A stretch of DNA of 64,000 bases from Galbula dea (taxonomy: Eukaryota; Chordata; Aves; Piciformes; Galbulidae): contig VWZX01001949.1 of NCBI GenBank assembly GCA_013399015.1, forward strand, positions 3,038,001 to 3,102,000, written 5' to 3'. The notes under the pieces are model-generated. The model searched no databases. It saw only the letters and a list, made by a program, of their open reading frames with translations, and was not told the DNA's origin. Positions 13,130-25,682 of this stretch are shown in pieces; position 1 is the first letter of the stretch; every line of letters starts with the position of its first letter. The position numbers and the translations under genes are program-made.

Positions 13130-13690
13130 GAAGAATCATAAGATGCTAAGTGGCTGGGTGATAACATAACAGATGTAATTCAACTTAGATAAATCCAAAG
13201 CAATGAACATAAGTAGAAACAAGCACAACTCTATCTATATACAGTGATAGCCTCTAAATCAGATTTTACCACCCAAAACAGTGATCATGTACTGATTGTT
13301 CATGCAGTGACTTTGGAAAAGGCAAACTGAATCACTGAAGAAATAGCAGATTAAACAAAACATCATTATGAAATTATGTTCAAATTCTTTCATCTGTCTA
13401 GAGCTGTCTGTGTCTTTGGTGATCACAGATTGACAGCAGAGAGTAGAACCAGAAAGTATGCAGAGAAACATGACAGAGATGATCACCAGCATAGAATAGT
13501 TCCCACACAAGAAACAGTGAAGTACTCAAAGATGCACATAATCACAGAAAATGTGTAGAGAATAGTTGAGGGAGACACTCTCTGCTGTTTTCAGAGTACA
13601 AGAAATAGGGGCACAAATGCTCTTAAGCCACAAGTTTAAGACCAGCAAGTCACCCTTTTTCTCACACACTCCAGCTCCTATTAAATGTTG
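13130..13690 (+). mobile_element. Ancient CR1-type LINE remnant (sauropsid type)
   Basis: The block follows the order of old reptile- and turtle-type CR1 elements. It has the segment before the variable loop (gataaatccaaagcaatg, 13189-13206). After that come a block resembling the CR1 'muT-EMIRGMEQLP' stretch (gagatgatcaccagcatag, about 13476-13494) and the region around aagaaataggggcacaaatg (13599-13618) followed by acaagtttaagaccagcaag. The sequence is heavily diverged and the frames are shattered. This points to an insertion much older than the avian CR1 copies elsewhere in the window. Ends are approximate. Confidence 0.65.
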
Positions 13691-13824
13691 AAATTAAGTG
13701 CTAGAGTATTTTCTGAGTTAAAGATACACTGGACCTATGCCTGAAGACTACATCCATAAAGATCTACAGAAACATGACAGATTTTGAATTCAGGGATTTC
13801 CTAACATCCATAGCTGAAAGCTGA

Positions 13825-13841
13825 GAGGAGGAGGAGGAGAG
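13825..13841. repeat. (GGA)n microsatellite
   Basis: Short run of GAG/GGA triplets (gaggaggaggaggagag). Confidence 0.9.
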
Positions 13842-14689
13842 AAGTTGTTCATGGAGGCAAGAAAAAGGTAAGGTAGCCAGAATTTTAGTTCAGAGACCTA
13901 CAGCTCTGCAGATCTTCAAACACTGTCTGCCTCAGTACTTCTGAACATGAGAAGAAGAAGATGTGAGAGAGTGACCTGCAGCTGAAGCAGTAATGAAGGT
14001 TGGTCTTCTCCATGGATTGTTCAGATATTTAACTTTTTCTCAGAAAATCCTGAGACAAAGGAAAATCAGATGCACATGTGGTATCTATTTTGACAGTTAC
14101 CAATAAAACTACAAAAGCCTAGCATTCTCCAAAATTCTCTATGTTGAAACCCTTTCCTAGAATATTCAAGCACCAATACATTTTAAAGTTAGTTGATGTC
14201 ATTTCTTCTTACCTGCCACAAAAATATTTCTCTTGCCTTCCAATTGTCTTTGAACTGTGTCTAGTGACTTCTCCTCAGCTTCTCTCTGTCTCTTATAAGC
14301 ATAATTAGTTTGGATTTGAGGATATCAAGATTTGGCAGATCTACTGTTCTCTTCAGCTCATTCCAGTGGCAAATTTTCTTCATTATTAAAAGCACTTGTC
14401 TTCTTGTGATTAGAATTCATCCTGGTTTTGCACTCAACCAGGCATTCTTGCTATGCCTTTTTCTACAAAAGAGTCTTTTAAACCTGGAGTTTTACTCCCT
14501 TGAGAGTTGATCACACAGTCTAATCATGTCTTTTGCTGCAGTACTATGTAGTACATGTTCAGAGCCATGGACAGAAAGCTCTATGAAGTGCAACATTCAC
14601 TCCCTTCCTCTTGCGTCTGCATGAGTTAATGTGTTTCCTTGACTGAGCCCTTTAGAAGGATGCTCTGCCAGGACTCTCAGTCTCCTTTG

Positions 14690-14900
14690 GATAAACTAAA
14701 TAAATAGAGCTCTTCAAGTCTGTCAAGAAAAGCATCATTCTTCAGCCTTTGAATATCATTTATGTTTCCTTGCCTCATCCAACAGTTTAAAATCCTGAAA
14801 ACTGAAATGAATGCAGGATCCCTGTAGCATCACAAAAGGTGCCAAAGGTGAAATTCCTCTACTCTTAGTCTAATATTTTTATATTAGGCTATTATACTAG
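14690..14900 (-). mobile_element. Ancient CR1-type LINE remnant
   Basis: On the plus strand the text runs ataaactaaataaatagag, cttcaagtctgtcaa, then a segment around 14815-14875 with tgaatgcaggatccctgtag and aaaggtgccaaaggtgaaat. These are the reverse complement of the late reverse transcriptase and inter-domain part of old sauropsid CR1 elements, in the same order. It is strongly diverged. Weak similarity may extend back to about 14270. Confidence 0.5.
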
Positions 14901-17900
14901 GACTTCATGCCTGATTTCTTGACCAATGCTTCCTCCTTCTTCCCCACTGCTTTTTCCAGAGCGCCTGTTGTGGAGGATGTGGTCCCTGTTTGATAACTCT
15001 AATCCAGACAGACTGCTCCTAAATTTCACAACTATTGTGAAACTCATTTACTGCATAATAGGCTCATCCACTCCATAACTTAACAAAAATTCAATATGCA
15101 GGCCAGATATTAATTTTGGATAGTCTGAGTCTTGGTATACTTCCATGAAATTTGCACTTAACCTCTGACCCAGCTGAAGGCTATGGAGCAACCACACGTA
15201 AAAGCAATGCCCTAGTTCCTGTCTTGTGTAAATTGCATCCAAATCGAGTAACTGATATCTTCAGGCACAACAAATTACAATTCAGAGAGTCAGAGGGAGA
15301 AGCCACAGTGAAGTTCCTGATGTCATGAAGGAGCATAAGAGACCCTCCTAAGAGAGTCACTTAGAGGAAAACATGACTGAGATGATACTGCCCTTCAAAG
15401 AGCTTTCTGTCCATGGCTAAGTGCTTTTTTTACATTGTACCACTGCTACAGAGAGGAAGCCATCTAAGCTTAATAGGAGCACAGAAAAGCTTCATTATGG
15501 ATCCACACCCTCAGGCATGTGAAAACCAAGTGCTTCAGCACCTTCCAGGATTAGACTGATAAAGATGAGAGGAAAATACATTCCAGAGAAATGAGCTGTT
15601 AAAAGACCAGATAAATAATTTAGAATTTTTCTTTGTGTGGTTGAATATATTCCTGGATCATGGTTACTTACCCTCTTTGCTGTTGCACACCTGCACAAGT
15701 GGTTGGTATTTCAGGAGTAAAAATCTTTGCATGGCTCTACTGCATGTCAAAGCTTTTTTCCTTCAGGGTATCTGCTTAGAGGGTCTTACACAATGCATAG
15801 TCTGAAATACAGCAACAGCTGCCCTAGTCTGCCTTGCAGCTACCTCTGGATCCATTACATACAAGTGCCTTACATAAATATTTTACTGACTCATATTTGG
15901 AGGTTCATTATAACTCCCATTAAACAAGAGGTTGGGTTTGTGAGAAGAGGAAGGGGAATAAGACAAAGAACTGACAGCTTTTGCTTTGAGCAGACAGTTC
16001 AGGTCCCACCAGAGCAGTTTCTCAAAGACCAGAGGAGTTTGGTCCCTCTGCAGTTATTAATGATGAGAGATAACAAGCAGAACTGAATGGTGCAGAAAGT
16101 ACTATAAAGACTGTTTCCATTCTGAAAAGTCCTACAGTTCTGAGCAGGGATGAAATCAGTAGCATGACAAAAACAAAATAAGCAACTAGATCCCTCCCTT
16201 TATGCAAATAAAAAGAAACAGATTGCTCAGTCTGCACAGTGATCACAATGCTGTTTCAGAAAAGGATGTTTTAAGATGCTGCTTTTCACCCAAGCCCAGT
16301 GAAAGGGGTAACATCCCTGAGCTCTCTTAGATATTCCATTGGAAACTCCCTTCTACAAAAACCTCCTTAAAATAAATTAGAAACAATACAGGAATGCCAG
16401 AACAAAACAGTGTTATCCTGTGCTATAGTCTGCACTACGTTCCTCTAAAGGACCTACTAAAAAATGTTTTCCAAATAGCATAATTTCCACATTGAAATAA
16501 ATACTATTCTTAGCATCAGGGACAATCTCTTTACACCACTCTTGATATGTGATATGTCTTAGCTATACCATAACTTATAACAGCCTCATCCAGACAGGTT
16601 AAAATGCTGAAATGTTGCTTCATCTGATGGTGCCTGAGTGTCTCCTTCTATGCCTGGCTTTACTTTAGATCCAAGTGCAGTAAGATCTCCAGTTACCACA
16701 ATAACTATGCAACTCCCAAGTTCTGAAACATCAGCTCAAGTTGCTCCCAACTGTTCAATGGTTCGTTTGTTTTCCTGGACTGACCACAAGGTGGCGATGT
16801 ATCACCATGAATTCAATGTTCAGGCCCGAATCTCAGCAACTGAATAGTGAGTTAAAAGAGATGGAAATTTACAGCACAGCGCATTTACAAGAATGCTTGT
16901 AGAGTGAACCCTCTCAGCCCACTTTACCCCGGAATTTACACTCACTGCTAAAACTGCTTTGTCTATGGAGTTCTGCGGCTTTCTAGTAAAAAATTATCCC
17001 AGAGTTTTTCAATAGGTATCTCTCAGCAGATACATCCAAATGCAGCAGTATTTGGAGTTACACACAGAGAATCTACTTCATTTGTCCATCTGAATCAACT
17101 CCTAACTTTTTTGTTTAATAAAAATAAAAATAATTTTAAAAAATCCTTTAAGACTCTATCCACTTCCCTGAAAAAAAAAGTACTTTGAAGAACTTTAGAG
17201 TCAGGCAATGTTGAATGTCTTTTCTTCCAAATTTCTCCCAAAAAGTCTTCCTCCATAAAGTTTTTCAGCCACCTTTCACCAAAGGTAGGTGCTAAAAAGA
17301 ATATGTACTGCATTGTCATTGTGCTTTTCAGCCCATTCACAATATAGGCCTTAAATTAGGTACTACGTGTCCTTGACTGAATGTAGATGGTGACAGTCTG
17401 ATGTAATATCCAGGGAAGTCAATAAGAGTCTTTTAGTTTTCTCTCCTTTGGCCCTGAATCAAGTTCAATGTTGTCTGGCTCAGGAACCAAATCTTCTGTT
17501 TGTACAAAGATGATTATTCTCCAATACAGATGTAGGTTAAACAAAAAAAAAAAGCCATAATGACTTTGTGCACAAAAGGAGTTTTATATAACAAAGACAG
17601 CATGTCTCAAACCAACAGAGATTAGCTCCAGTTTAATTGGTTTGAAACAAGGGCAGATCATCAATAGAGACAGGAGAACGGGTTTGGACTTAATGAGAAA
17701 TGCACCCTTTCCCACTCACAAACTTTCACTGAAAATTCACTCTGAACTTTTAAAGTAAAAACTATTTTAATTATGTTTTTCCTTGCATTATCATGGGTCT
17801 TTCTACTTTTATGTTTTGTCAAGGATTGGAGAAATACATGTCACTACAGAGAGAGGAATCTTTTTGCAAAGGGAGTGACTATTACAGTAAATACAGGAAA

Positions 17901-18465
17901 TGTCATGAAATTGAATTCATGGATGTTTTCTAGACCAAATGCTCATGGGCTCTGACAGTTCATGCAAGCCAATCCAATAACATTTTACTTTTAGACTGAA
18001 AAATACTTCTGTGCCTTGGAAATATAGTGTTTTTGGTATTGCAACAATCTTTTGGTGTAAGCAAGTCTCTGCATGCCTTCTTAAAATCCTTGAAACTTGA
18101 GAATATGCTAATCCACATCCATTTCAAATACTTATTAGAAACTTTAAGTCCCCATGTAACTCCTGTTCCCCCAGGAAGAACTGAAATTCCCCAGATATTT
18201 GCCTTTTTTTTTTTTCTCCTGAACATTTGTTGATCCACCCAAGTGCTCACAATACAAAGGAGATGGATGTCTACTTCCTCTGAGTGTCCTGACTGCAGGG
18301 CCAGCTCCACTAGTGTTTTCAGGTACCACTTCCTACATCACACCCCACTGGAAGGCTGACATGAAGGACTTTCTGCCCTGCAGCTTTAACTTAGTGAATT
18401 AGAGCTCTAACAGAGATCTGGGATCCTCTCTGTTTGCTTTGGATCAGATCTTGAATTAAAAACTT
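14901..18465. other. No gene seen
   Basis: No repeat family or gene was recognised. Homopolymer runs (for example T-run near 18205, A-runs near 17170 and 17541) and chance ORFs only (15727-16086, 119 codons; 17960-18310, 116 codons), without motifs. Confidence 0.5.
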
Positions 18466-18775
18466 AGAATCATAAAATAGTTTAGGTTAGAATAGATGTT
18501 TAAAGGTCATTTAATCCCACCCCTCTGAAATAAGCATGGACATCTTTTAGTAGATTAGGCTGCTCAGAGCCCTGTCCAACCTGACCTTGAATGTTTCAAG
18601 GATGTGGCTTCTACCACCTCTATGGGCAACCTGTGCCAGTGTTTCACCATTCTCACAATAAAAAAAAAAATCTTCCTTGTAGTTAAACTAAATCTACTGA
18701 AGCATCCTTTTCTCTACATTTAATCTTTTCTTGGCCCTTAATTGATCCACTGATATCTGCCCAAAGAAAATCTCT
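18466..18775 (-). mobile_element. CR1 LINE 3' fragment
   Basis: The plus strand shows the reverse complement of a CR1 3' end. It starts with agaatcataaaatagttta, passes cctgtccaacctgaccttga (18571-18590), tgggcaacctgtgccagtgt (18624-18643) and caccattctcacaataaa, then a poly(A)-like stretch and aaactaaatctac. These match the known order of CR1 3' UTR plus the end of the reverse transcriptase. The part beyond about 18700 decays quickly. No open frame survives. Confidence 0.9.
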
Positions 18776-21700
18776 TAAGGTGTATTTTGCTGCTTTCAGT
18801 TATCACTCCTTGTTGCATGTATTGGGAACTGGATACAGAATGTTCACTGATCCCTTAACAGTGTGAGTGGAGGAAAGAAGTGGAAACAGATAAAATCTGC
18901 GCTTTGATCCTGGCTAAGCCAGGGACAATTTGCTCATATCATTTGGCCCGTTGTGCCAGATGCAACCCAGCTGGGAAACTGAGTGAGAAGAACACTTTCA
19001 CTGCAGATCAAATACAGCATCATCTGAGCTGAACTCTCCTGGGCCAGTGAGTTGCAGTGGCTAAAACAGCCCAACTGAACACAGGGTCTGACTGAAACCT
19101 GGGTAAGGTGGTAGAACTAACAAAATTAGTTCTTCATAAAGCCTCTCAGCACAAACTAGGCTCCGAAACACTGCTCCACACTGTCAAAGCTGATCTTGAT
19201 GCTAAGGCTTCTTTGCTGGGCACCTCCAGAGATCCTTGTTAGAAATATAAATGACTGATTGTTAGTCAGATATTTCCCTGGACTAACATCGTAGCAGCTC
19301 CCTCTTTACTCCTGCTATAGGAAGTATCTCATATCTAGGAGTGCAAATTGGCACATGTGGGTGAGTATTCATGGGCCTTTCCTCTCACTTCTGGACTTAG
19401 CATGAACAGAAAAAAAAATATATCAGCTAAAAATGACTACCTGATCCCAGTGTGCCTTATGCTGTCATGTGGCCCTCAGCAACTTCCTCAAAACTTCAGC
19501 ATTTCTGTTAAGTAGTGGCAAGCCACTATTTATGCTTAGGAGAAATTCTGAGGTGCATCCATATCAGCATGCTCTGTTGCAACCCATTTGAGGTCTTCTT
19601 GGACTAAATAGTTAGCTCAATACCCTCTCTCACCCTTAGCTAGTAACAACAGGCCTCCATACCACTTACTTCTCACCAAAAAAGACGTGCAGAGAAAGGT
19701 TCCTGTGACCAAACAGAAGTATTTCCAGAGTATTCACTTCATGTCAATTAAGATTAGAGTGAAAGAGAGTCAAGAACAACTAGATCAAATTGAATCTTTA
19801 ATGAATACATGTAAAGCAAAGTCCACATATTATGTGAGTCTCACCTGGCCTAATATTTGGTGTCTTTGATACAGGTGTCAGCAATTCAGGTAAGATCTGG
19901 TCCATGGATGGCCAATGGAGATTTAGTCAGTACAGTCAGCAGACACTTTGATGTGATTCATCTAACCAAACACAGAATGTAGGCATGCACAGAGGTGAAC
20001 TGTCCTAAACACCACTGAGTCTGTGAAGCAACCTCAGGGTGGCTTACTTTGCTGTAGAAGTCCCTATCCAAGCACTGTCAAGGTAAGTAAGTGGCTGAAG
20101 CTCATGTGACTCTGAATTGTACTGAGCTCTGAACTGCCATATTCTTTCATTCATAAAGCTGTCAATCAGGAGTGATTGTAGCATGTTTCAGGCTGCACAG
20201 GCACATTTATTGAACAAAGTTTCAGCAGTTTTGAATAAACATCTCCTGTGTGACCTCTCTACCATCACTCAGAGGAGAGCCTTTACAACATCCAAGATGC
20301 AATATTTTTAATGAAAAGTAGAAATGGACAGCAACTACAAACAGCATCTGTGGACTTTCTCTCTTTTTTTCTGTGGTGTTAGCCTCTTTTTGACACTTTA
20401 TCACATGTTAAATGTAGCATCTGGAGGCAAGAGATTGACTTCAGAGCCCTAACACAGCCCCATCCAAGCATCATGTGCTGCTCTGCAGTCCCTGATTGCT
20501 CCCTGGGTGCTACTGATGGCTGGGGCTGAGCTGAGCAGTCAGTGTTTTCCCTTTAACTTCCTGCTGGAACAACTCCTGTACATCAAGCCATTAGACCGTC
20601 TAATAGGAGCAATAAAGCTGATATCAGGTACATTTATTTTAACTATACAATAAGGCACAACGTTAAAATTGCAAAGTGCCAGCCTGGTTTTCTGCAGTAC
20701 ATAATACGTCTTGCAGTTTTTACAGTACCTAGCAAGGCATAAACATGTCAGAGAAACTACCCAGGATGCAGAAATATTCCTTGCAGAACCACATAAGGAA
20801 AGGCAGACACCATTCTTTAAAACCAAGCATGCACAATTAACAAGAAAAATATCACCAATAAAAAGGGGAAAGATGGCCAGAGAGTATAATTAGATGGGAT
20901 AGTGCAGGGTGTGGGTTTGGCAGGAAAATGACAGCTAGAAGTAACAAAAGCACTTTCAAGAGAACCAATGTTTGCAGCTGCAGCTTCATAGAATCTTGTT
21001 ATGTGCAAATGGAGCTTCATAGAGATTATTTGGGTGAAGCTCATGGTAAGCATATGCCAGACAAGAGTTGAGTGGGATCCCAGAATGATCATAGATGTGG
21101 TTTTCTATGGGAAAGGATCTCTGTTATTATTTATCTCTAGTGAATGGTCAAATCAGAAGGTATTTAAGTGTTGAGGTTTCGAAACTGGGACCTAAAACCT
21201 AGCTTGTCAAAGTTCCCACCAATTCATTGCCTAAATATATCTGAGGACTTGGATCTAGCTGATTTTAAAAAAGGACACAGGCAAGCACTGTAGAAAAACT
21301 AGGAAAACAACAAATATCAGTGTCCTTTTTTTTTGATTACTCTTCACTCATGCACTAACGAGCTGGCACAGCTACCCACAGTCCACATCTGATCCCGGTT
21401 TCACCAGAGTCAGCCCCTTGGTACTGACATGCCCATCCCCATGAAACCTCTCTGAGGCAGAAGAATATGAACTACCCCATTGGGAACTAAAATGCAAATT
21501 AATTTGGAAACACTGTGGCAAAACAAGCACCGGACTTGTTTGTCACTGCACTGTGACTTGTGCCTTTTTTTTTTTGAATCCTTTGCACAAAACACTATTG
21601 TGTTTGGTAATACAAATAATCTCTACTTTCTACATTGCCTCCTTAGTTAACAGCTCAGACTCAGAAGGTTCAGCTCCAAAAGGCATCCATATGGAAACAT

Positions 21701-22021
21701 TCAATGAAATCCAAGAATTGTGCTGCAAACAGCTGGCAAATGTATGGAACTTCAGGCAAGACTGCAAGCAATACAGCAGTAAGCACCACAAATCCAGTAT
21801 GGATGGTGTCTTTCATAATGTAAACTTCCTCAGTGCTTTGCAGAAAGAAGCTATAAATGTTTCATAACATTTTAATTGAAAGCACATAAACCTGAAATGA
21901 TTTGAAAAGAAGAATCCATGAGTGTATAGTTAGTGTTGAAGAGACAGAGAAGCAGATTTTTGTCAAATCCCATTAAAAAAATATACATTGAAGGGCTTGA
22001 TCTGGAAAATCCTTGAATTGC
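18776..22021. other. No gene seen
   Basis: AT-rich sequence, no recognised element. Several 60-95-codon chance frames on both strands (for example 20539-20826 on -, 21553-21867 on +) have no family features. Confidence 0.5.
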
Positions 22022-22175
22022 ACAAAATGGGCCTGGAAGAGACCTCAAAGACTCAGGTAGCCTAGTACTCATGTCCCAGAGCAGGGTTGAAGGAGTTCAG
22101 GAGATTGTCTTAAATGATATCTAAAGCCTCTAATGACAGTGTTCTGGGATCTTAGGCAGAAAAAACCTCTTTTTC
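22022..22175 (-). mobile_element. Probable ancient CR1 3' fragment
   Basis: The plus strand reads ggcctggaagagacctcaaa, then tagcctagtactcatgtccc and agagcagggttgaag. This is the layout of the reverse-complemented 3' terminus of old CR1 elements (a 'GGAAGAGACCTC' block, then a 'TAGTC…CCC…GCAGG' block). It is divergent, and the terminal octamer repeats are not preserved. Confidence 0.45.
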
Positions 22176-23349
22176 CATGGAGAAGATCAAAAGATCAAGG
22201 TCAATCTACAATACACCAAGAAGAACATAAAAATGTGAGATAGCTTCACCAAATATTTTCCATCCCCATCCCTAACTTTTGCTGTCTCTAAGTTGGATTC
22301 AGAGAAGCCTTTCTGATGACAGCTGATGATTTATCTCTATCAGTAGGCATACCTGGCCACAAGGCTTGCAGATGTTTTCAGCTGAGGAAATCATACCAGG
22401 AAAAAAGGCTTTCTACCTAGAGGGAAATGTGTCTTGTCTGTAAAACTCCAAAAGCACAGTAATATTCAAAGCCAGTTTTCATCCCTGGGGATATGGGGTT
22501 CCTTGGGGTGGTGCAGGACAGATTAGATTTGTCACAGGGGAGCACATCTGCTCTCACAAGAAGAGAGATGCTTTGCTGTGATAGAACTCAGCTACCTACT
22601 ACAAGCTATCCTGAAAAAAAAAAAAGACATGCAGTGGTAAAATGACAAATTTTAAGATAACTTGCATAGGATAGGTTGTGTTTTCTAATATGTCAAATTA
22701 GTAATGATTATATGACCCAGAAAACAGAGCTGCACTACAGTTAACTGCTCCTTTATTGTACAAAATGCCCTCCTTTTTTATTTAAGTAGTCCATCTCCTA
22801 ACATTCTGTGATTCTGTAAAGGGAAGTGAGTCTGTCTAGCAAACATGCTGTGCCCTTTTCTGACTCTCAGGTTTAAATGACTGTTTCTTGCCTTGTCCCC
22901 AGAGCAGTGCAGCTGTGCTCTGTCCTCTGCTGGGATGGACTGATAGTTTTACCCTAGCCTGCTTATTAACTGTATGAGTTAATATGGAAGCTCTGCTAGT
23001 GATTTCCCAAACTGTGCATGCTTTGCTTTATAAGTAAATTTGGTGTGTGAGAAGACACAAACCTTACTATCTTTACTGTGGACACATTTACAAAGCATTT
23101 TGCTAAGCATTTTGATTGTAGGACTCCAGAAATATCAGAACATGAGAAAATAGGAGTCACTGTACTGTCAGATCATGTCCTCACTTTCCTGTCTTTGCAA
23201 GTGGTCAAGAGGGTTGTTATGGAAAAATTTAAAAAACAGAGGGGCAAATATATAATGCTACATTCCTGAACATTTTATTGTCTGCCTGCAGTTAGCAGGA
23301 CAAAACCTTTGTGAGGCAACAGTCACATCTTCATGTTCAGCAGCCTTCA
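22176..23349. other. No gene seen
   Basis: Nothing was recognised except a lone attctgtgattctgt string at 22803-22817 that resembles a CR1 terminus but has no CR1 sequence beside it. Confidence 0.5.
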
Positions 23350-23792
23350 GCAGATTTTTCTTCCATAAACTTGTCCTGTTTCTCTCTGAATCTACACAAT
23401 TTGCTAGTCAGCTCTTGAATTCATATGAGACACCCACAACAACCTGTGGTGTGATGCTCCACAGCTCAGTCACACAACACCTGTAAAGCCATGTCTTTGA
23501 ACTTGTCATTTCCTAGCTCCATTTGATTCACACTAATCCTTTTCTTGGAAGATACAAGGAATAATAATTACCTATGTACTCACTTCTGGCCAGTCATGGT
23601 TTTACAGACCTCTACCATATATCTACTCAATAGTCCCTGAGGTCTCCTAATCTAACTAATTTTTCCTTACAGAAAAGTTGGTGAACACATTTATCATCCT
23701 TGTTGCTTTTTGTTGAGCCTTTCCTGGTCTTATACCTCTTTTGAGACAGAGAGCAGGACTGTACACCAATATATATTATCTAGACAGAGACA
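23350..23792 (-). mobile_element. Ancient CR1-type LINE remnant, interrupted by an LTR
   Basis: On the plus strand the order is as follows: a segment ending acaacctgtggtgtgatgct (reverse-complement counterpart of the CR1 'cctgtggaactc' region), then a ttttacagacctctaccata block (23600-23619). After that come atttatcatccttgttgctt (23690-23709) and gagacagagagcaggactgt (23743-23762). This is the order of old sauropsid CR1 elements read backwards. The match stops where an LTR begins at 23793, so the retroviral element probably landed in, or removed the rest of, this older copy. Confidence 0.7.
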
Positions 23793-24140
23793 TGCTGTGC
23801 TGCTTTTGGCTGGGATACAGTTAATTTTCTTCATGGTAGTTTTATGGTGCTGTCTTTAGGATTGGTGCTGGAAACAGTGTTGATAATGCGGAGCTATTTT
23901 ATTTACTTCTGAGCGGTGCTTACACAGAGTCAAAGCCTTTTCTGCTCCCCACACCACACCATCAGTACACAGGCTGGGGGTGCACAGGAAGTTGGGAGCT
24001 AACACAGCTGGGACAGCTGACCCCAACTGATCAAAGAGATATTCCATACCATATGATGTCATGCTCAGCAATAAAAAAACTGCAGGAAGAAGAAGGAAGG
24101 GGAGGATATTTGAAGCCATGATGTTTGCTCCTCCCCTTGC
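23793..24140 (+). mobile_element. Partial avian ERV-L-like LTR (solo, 3' part missing)
   Basis: It begins with TG at 23793 and runs through LTR blocks found in birds: gctgggatacagttaatttt (23810-23829), ggaaacagtgttgataatgc, cttacacagagtcaaagcct, acagctgaccccaactgatc (24013-24032), attccataccatatgatgtc (24041-24060). The same blocks occur, reverse-complemented, at 58425-58956 and, more distantly, in the LTR at 52663-53213. The polyadenylation and U5 part seen in the 58-kb copy is absent, so the 3' end is truncated. No internal retroviral genes adjoin it and no target-site duplication could be identified. Confidence 0.8.
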
Positions 24141-25621
24141 TTATGGGATACCTTATTTACAAACTACAAATACAAAGGCAAATGGGAAACTCAAGGATTA
24201 CAAAGCAAACTGTTAATATAAAATGAGCTGGTGGATTCAAAGTATTTGGTTTTCTTCAGGAGTTAAAATGTTCAGTGACATCTTTTGCACACATTGTAAG
24301 CACAGCAGGAGTGTTGCCATTTTTTTTATTGTGGAAATCCACTTGAAACTCTGTTCTGCTTTATAAAATTCAAAACTTGATGCAAATGATATGTTAAATG
24401 AAGCCTCTGTGCTGTGAAAAGGGTTGTATTTGCCTCTGAGCAACAGGGAAATAACTTTGCATCAAATGGATTTAATTGAATGGAAGTTTGTGTTTTCTAA
24501 TGTGAGTTATCTGTGAAACAGTGAAAAAGGGGAGTATGAATCTTTGCTTTGTTCCATTTGGGTTATGCTAACAGAAACTAGCTTAGAAATTCCACTCCTT
24601 TAACTAACATAAATGGCTGGACAAGACACTACTTCCCATTTCTCACCGATCAGGCAGTCCCTTTCAGAGAGCAGCTGAATTCTCTCTTAAAAACATAGAA
24701 TCATCTGGGTTGGATCTGTCCTGTCTTCATATGAAGAAAACACTTCTGTTTTCCCACATTAATTTATTCACAACCAGTCTTTGTCTTTTTTATTCATGAC
24801 AGTGATGTCCTGAAGGCCAAGGCACCTATCTTCTCCCTGATGCTTGCTTTCATGCTGCATGTATGGACAGAAATTGTATCTCATCAGCCTTCATGGTGCC
24901 TGCAAAACACACTGAGGTCTTTATTTCCACAGTGCTTTTCTTTATTCTTTCCAGGCTATGTTCATCTTTTTGACCATGGGTGGCTGGCCTTTCTGTCATA
25001 CAGTGTCCAAATCCCTTGGATTGGAGAGTGCTCTCAAAAGATAAGCAAATGTTGAATCAGTGGAAAACAACCACCTTGGCAGCTGAAAGCTGATCTCTGG
25101 CAGTGTATTGCCCACCCCTTGCAATGCCAAGCTGGTCCACCTCTGTGGCTGCAGAAGTTAAGCTTTATCCCAAGTTTTATTTCCTGTTAAATGCACTGCA
25201 ATCATGGACAAGGTTGTTTTCTGCAACTCAGCTGGCATGGTAATAATTTTCACTTCAGGGCTAGATTGGAATATCCCTTTGTTCAGTGCTGAAGAAATAC
25301 TCTCAGATTTCCAAGAGACTGCTTTGAAGGAGATGCAATTCACTTGCATAAGGATGGATAGTCAAGATATATCCACGATAGCTAATCCTGTTCTTAAACT
25401 CAGCAGGAGTCTACACTTTGGGGAAAAAGCAAACAGTATAAACCTTGGAAATTACTGACAAAACAGAGGCACTAATGTGGAGAATCTTGACACCGAGATT
25501 TCTTAGACTCTGGAATTGTTTCCAAAGGTTAATGATAAAAACATCATCCATCACTTAGGTCTTCTGAAAGTAGTCAAAACACTAGAAAAAAAATACACTT
25601 TAGAAAAACAGTACTCCTTTA
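24141..25621. other. No gene seen
   Basis: Unique-looking sequence. A 35-nt string near 24691-24725 (acatagaatcatctgggttg) resembles the reversed CR1 3' terminus but is too short to call. Confidence 0.45.
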
Positions 25622-25682
25622 TAAGGAAGATGGGCTGGATGACCTGATAAATCTTTTCCACCTCTGATCTTTTGTTCTGCTG
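25622..25682 (+). mobile_element. Short CR1-type 3' end fragment
   Basis: The string tgggctggatgacctgataa followed by atcttttccacctctgatct and tttgttctg has the layout of a CR1 3' end (GACTTGATGACCT, then TCTTTTCCAACTCTGAT, then ATTCTG). Only about 60 nt remain. Confidence 0.5.

Noticed and set aside
14212..14265. Possible minus-strand splice donor (GGCAG/GTAAG) at 14212
   Set aside because: No acceptor with a pyrimidine tract lies upstream on the minus strand and the putative exon has no recognisable product.
22803..22817. attctgtgattctgt, like a CR1 3' terminus
   Set aside because: No CR1 sequence lies upstream; a 15-nt match alone is not enough.
24691..24725. acatagaatcatctgggttg string resembling a reversed CR1 end
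   Set aside because: Similarity stops after about 30 nt, so it cannot be separated from chance.
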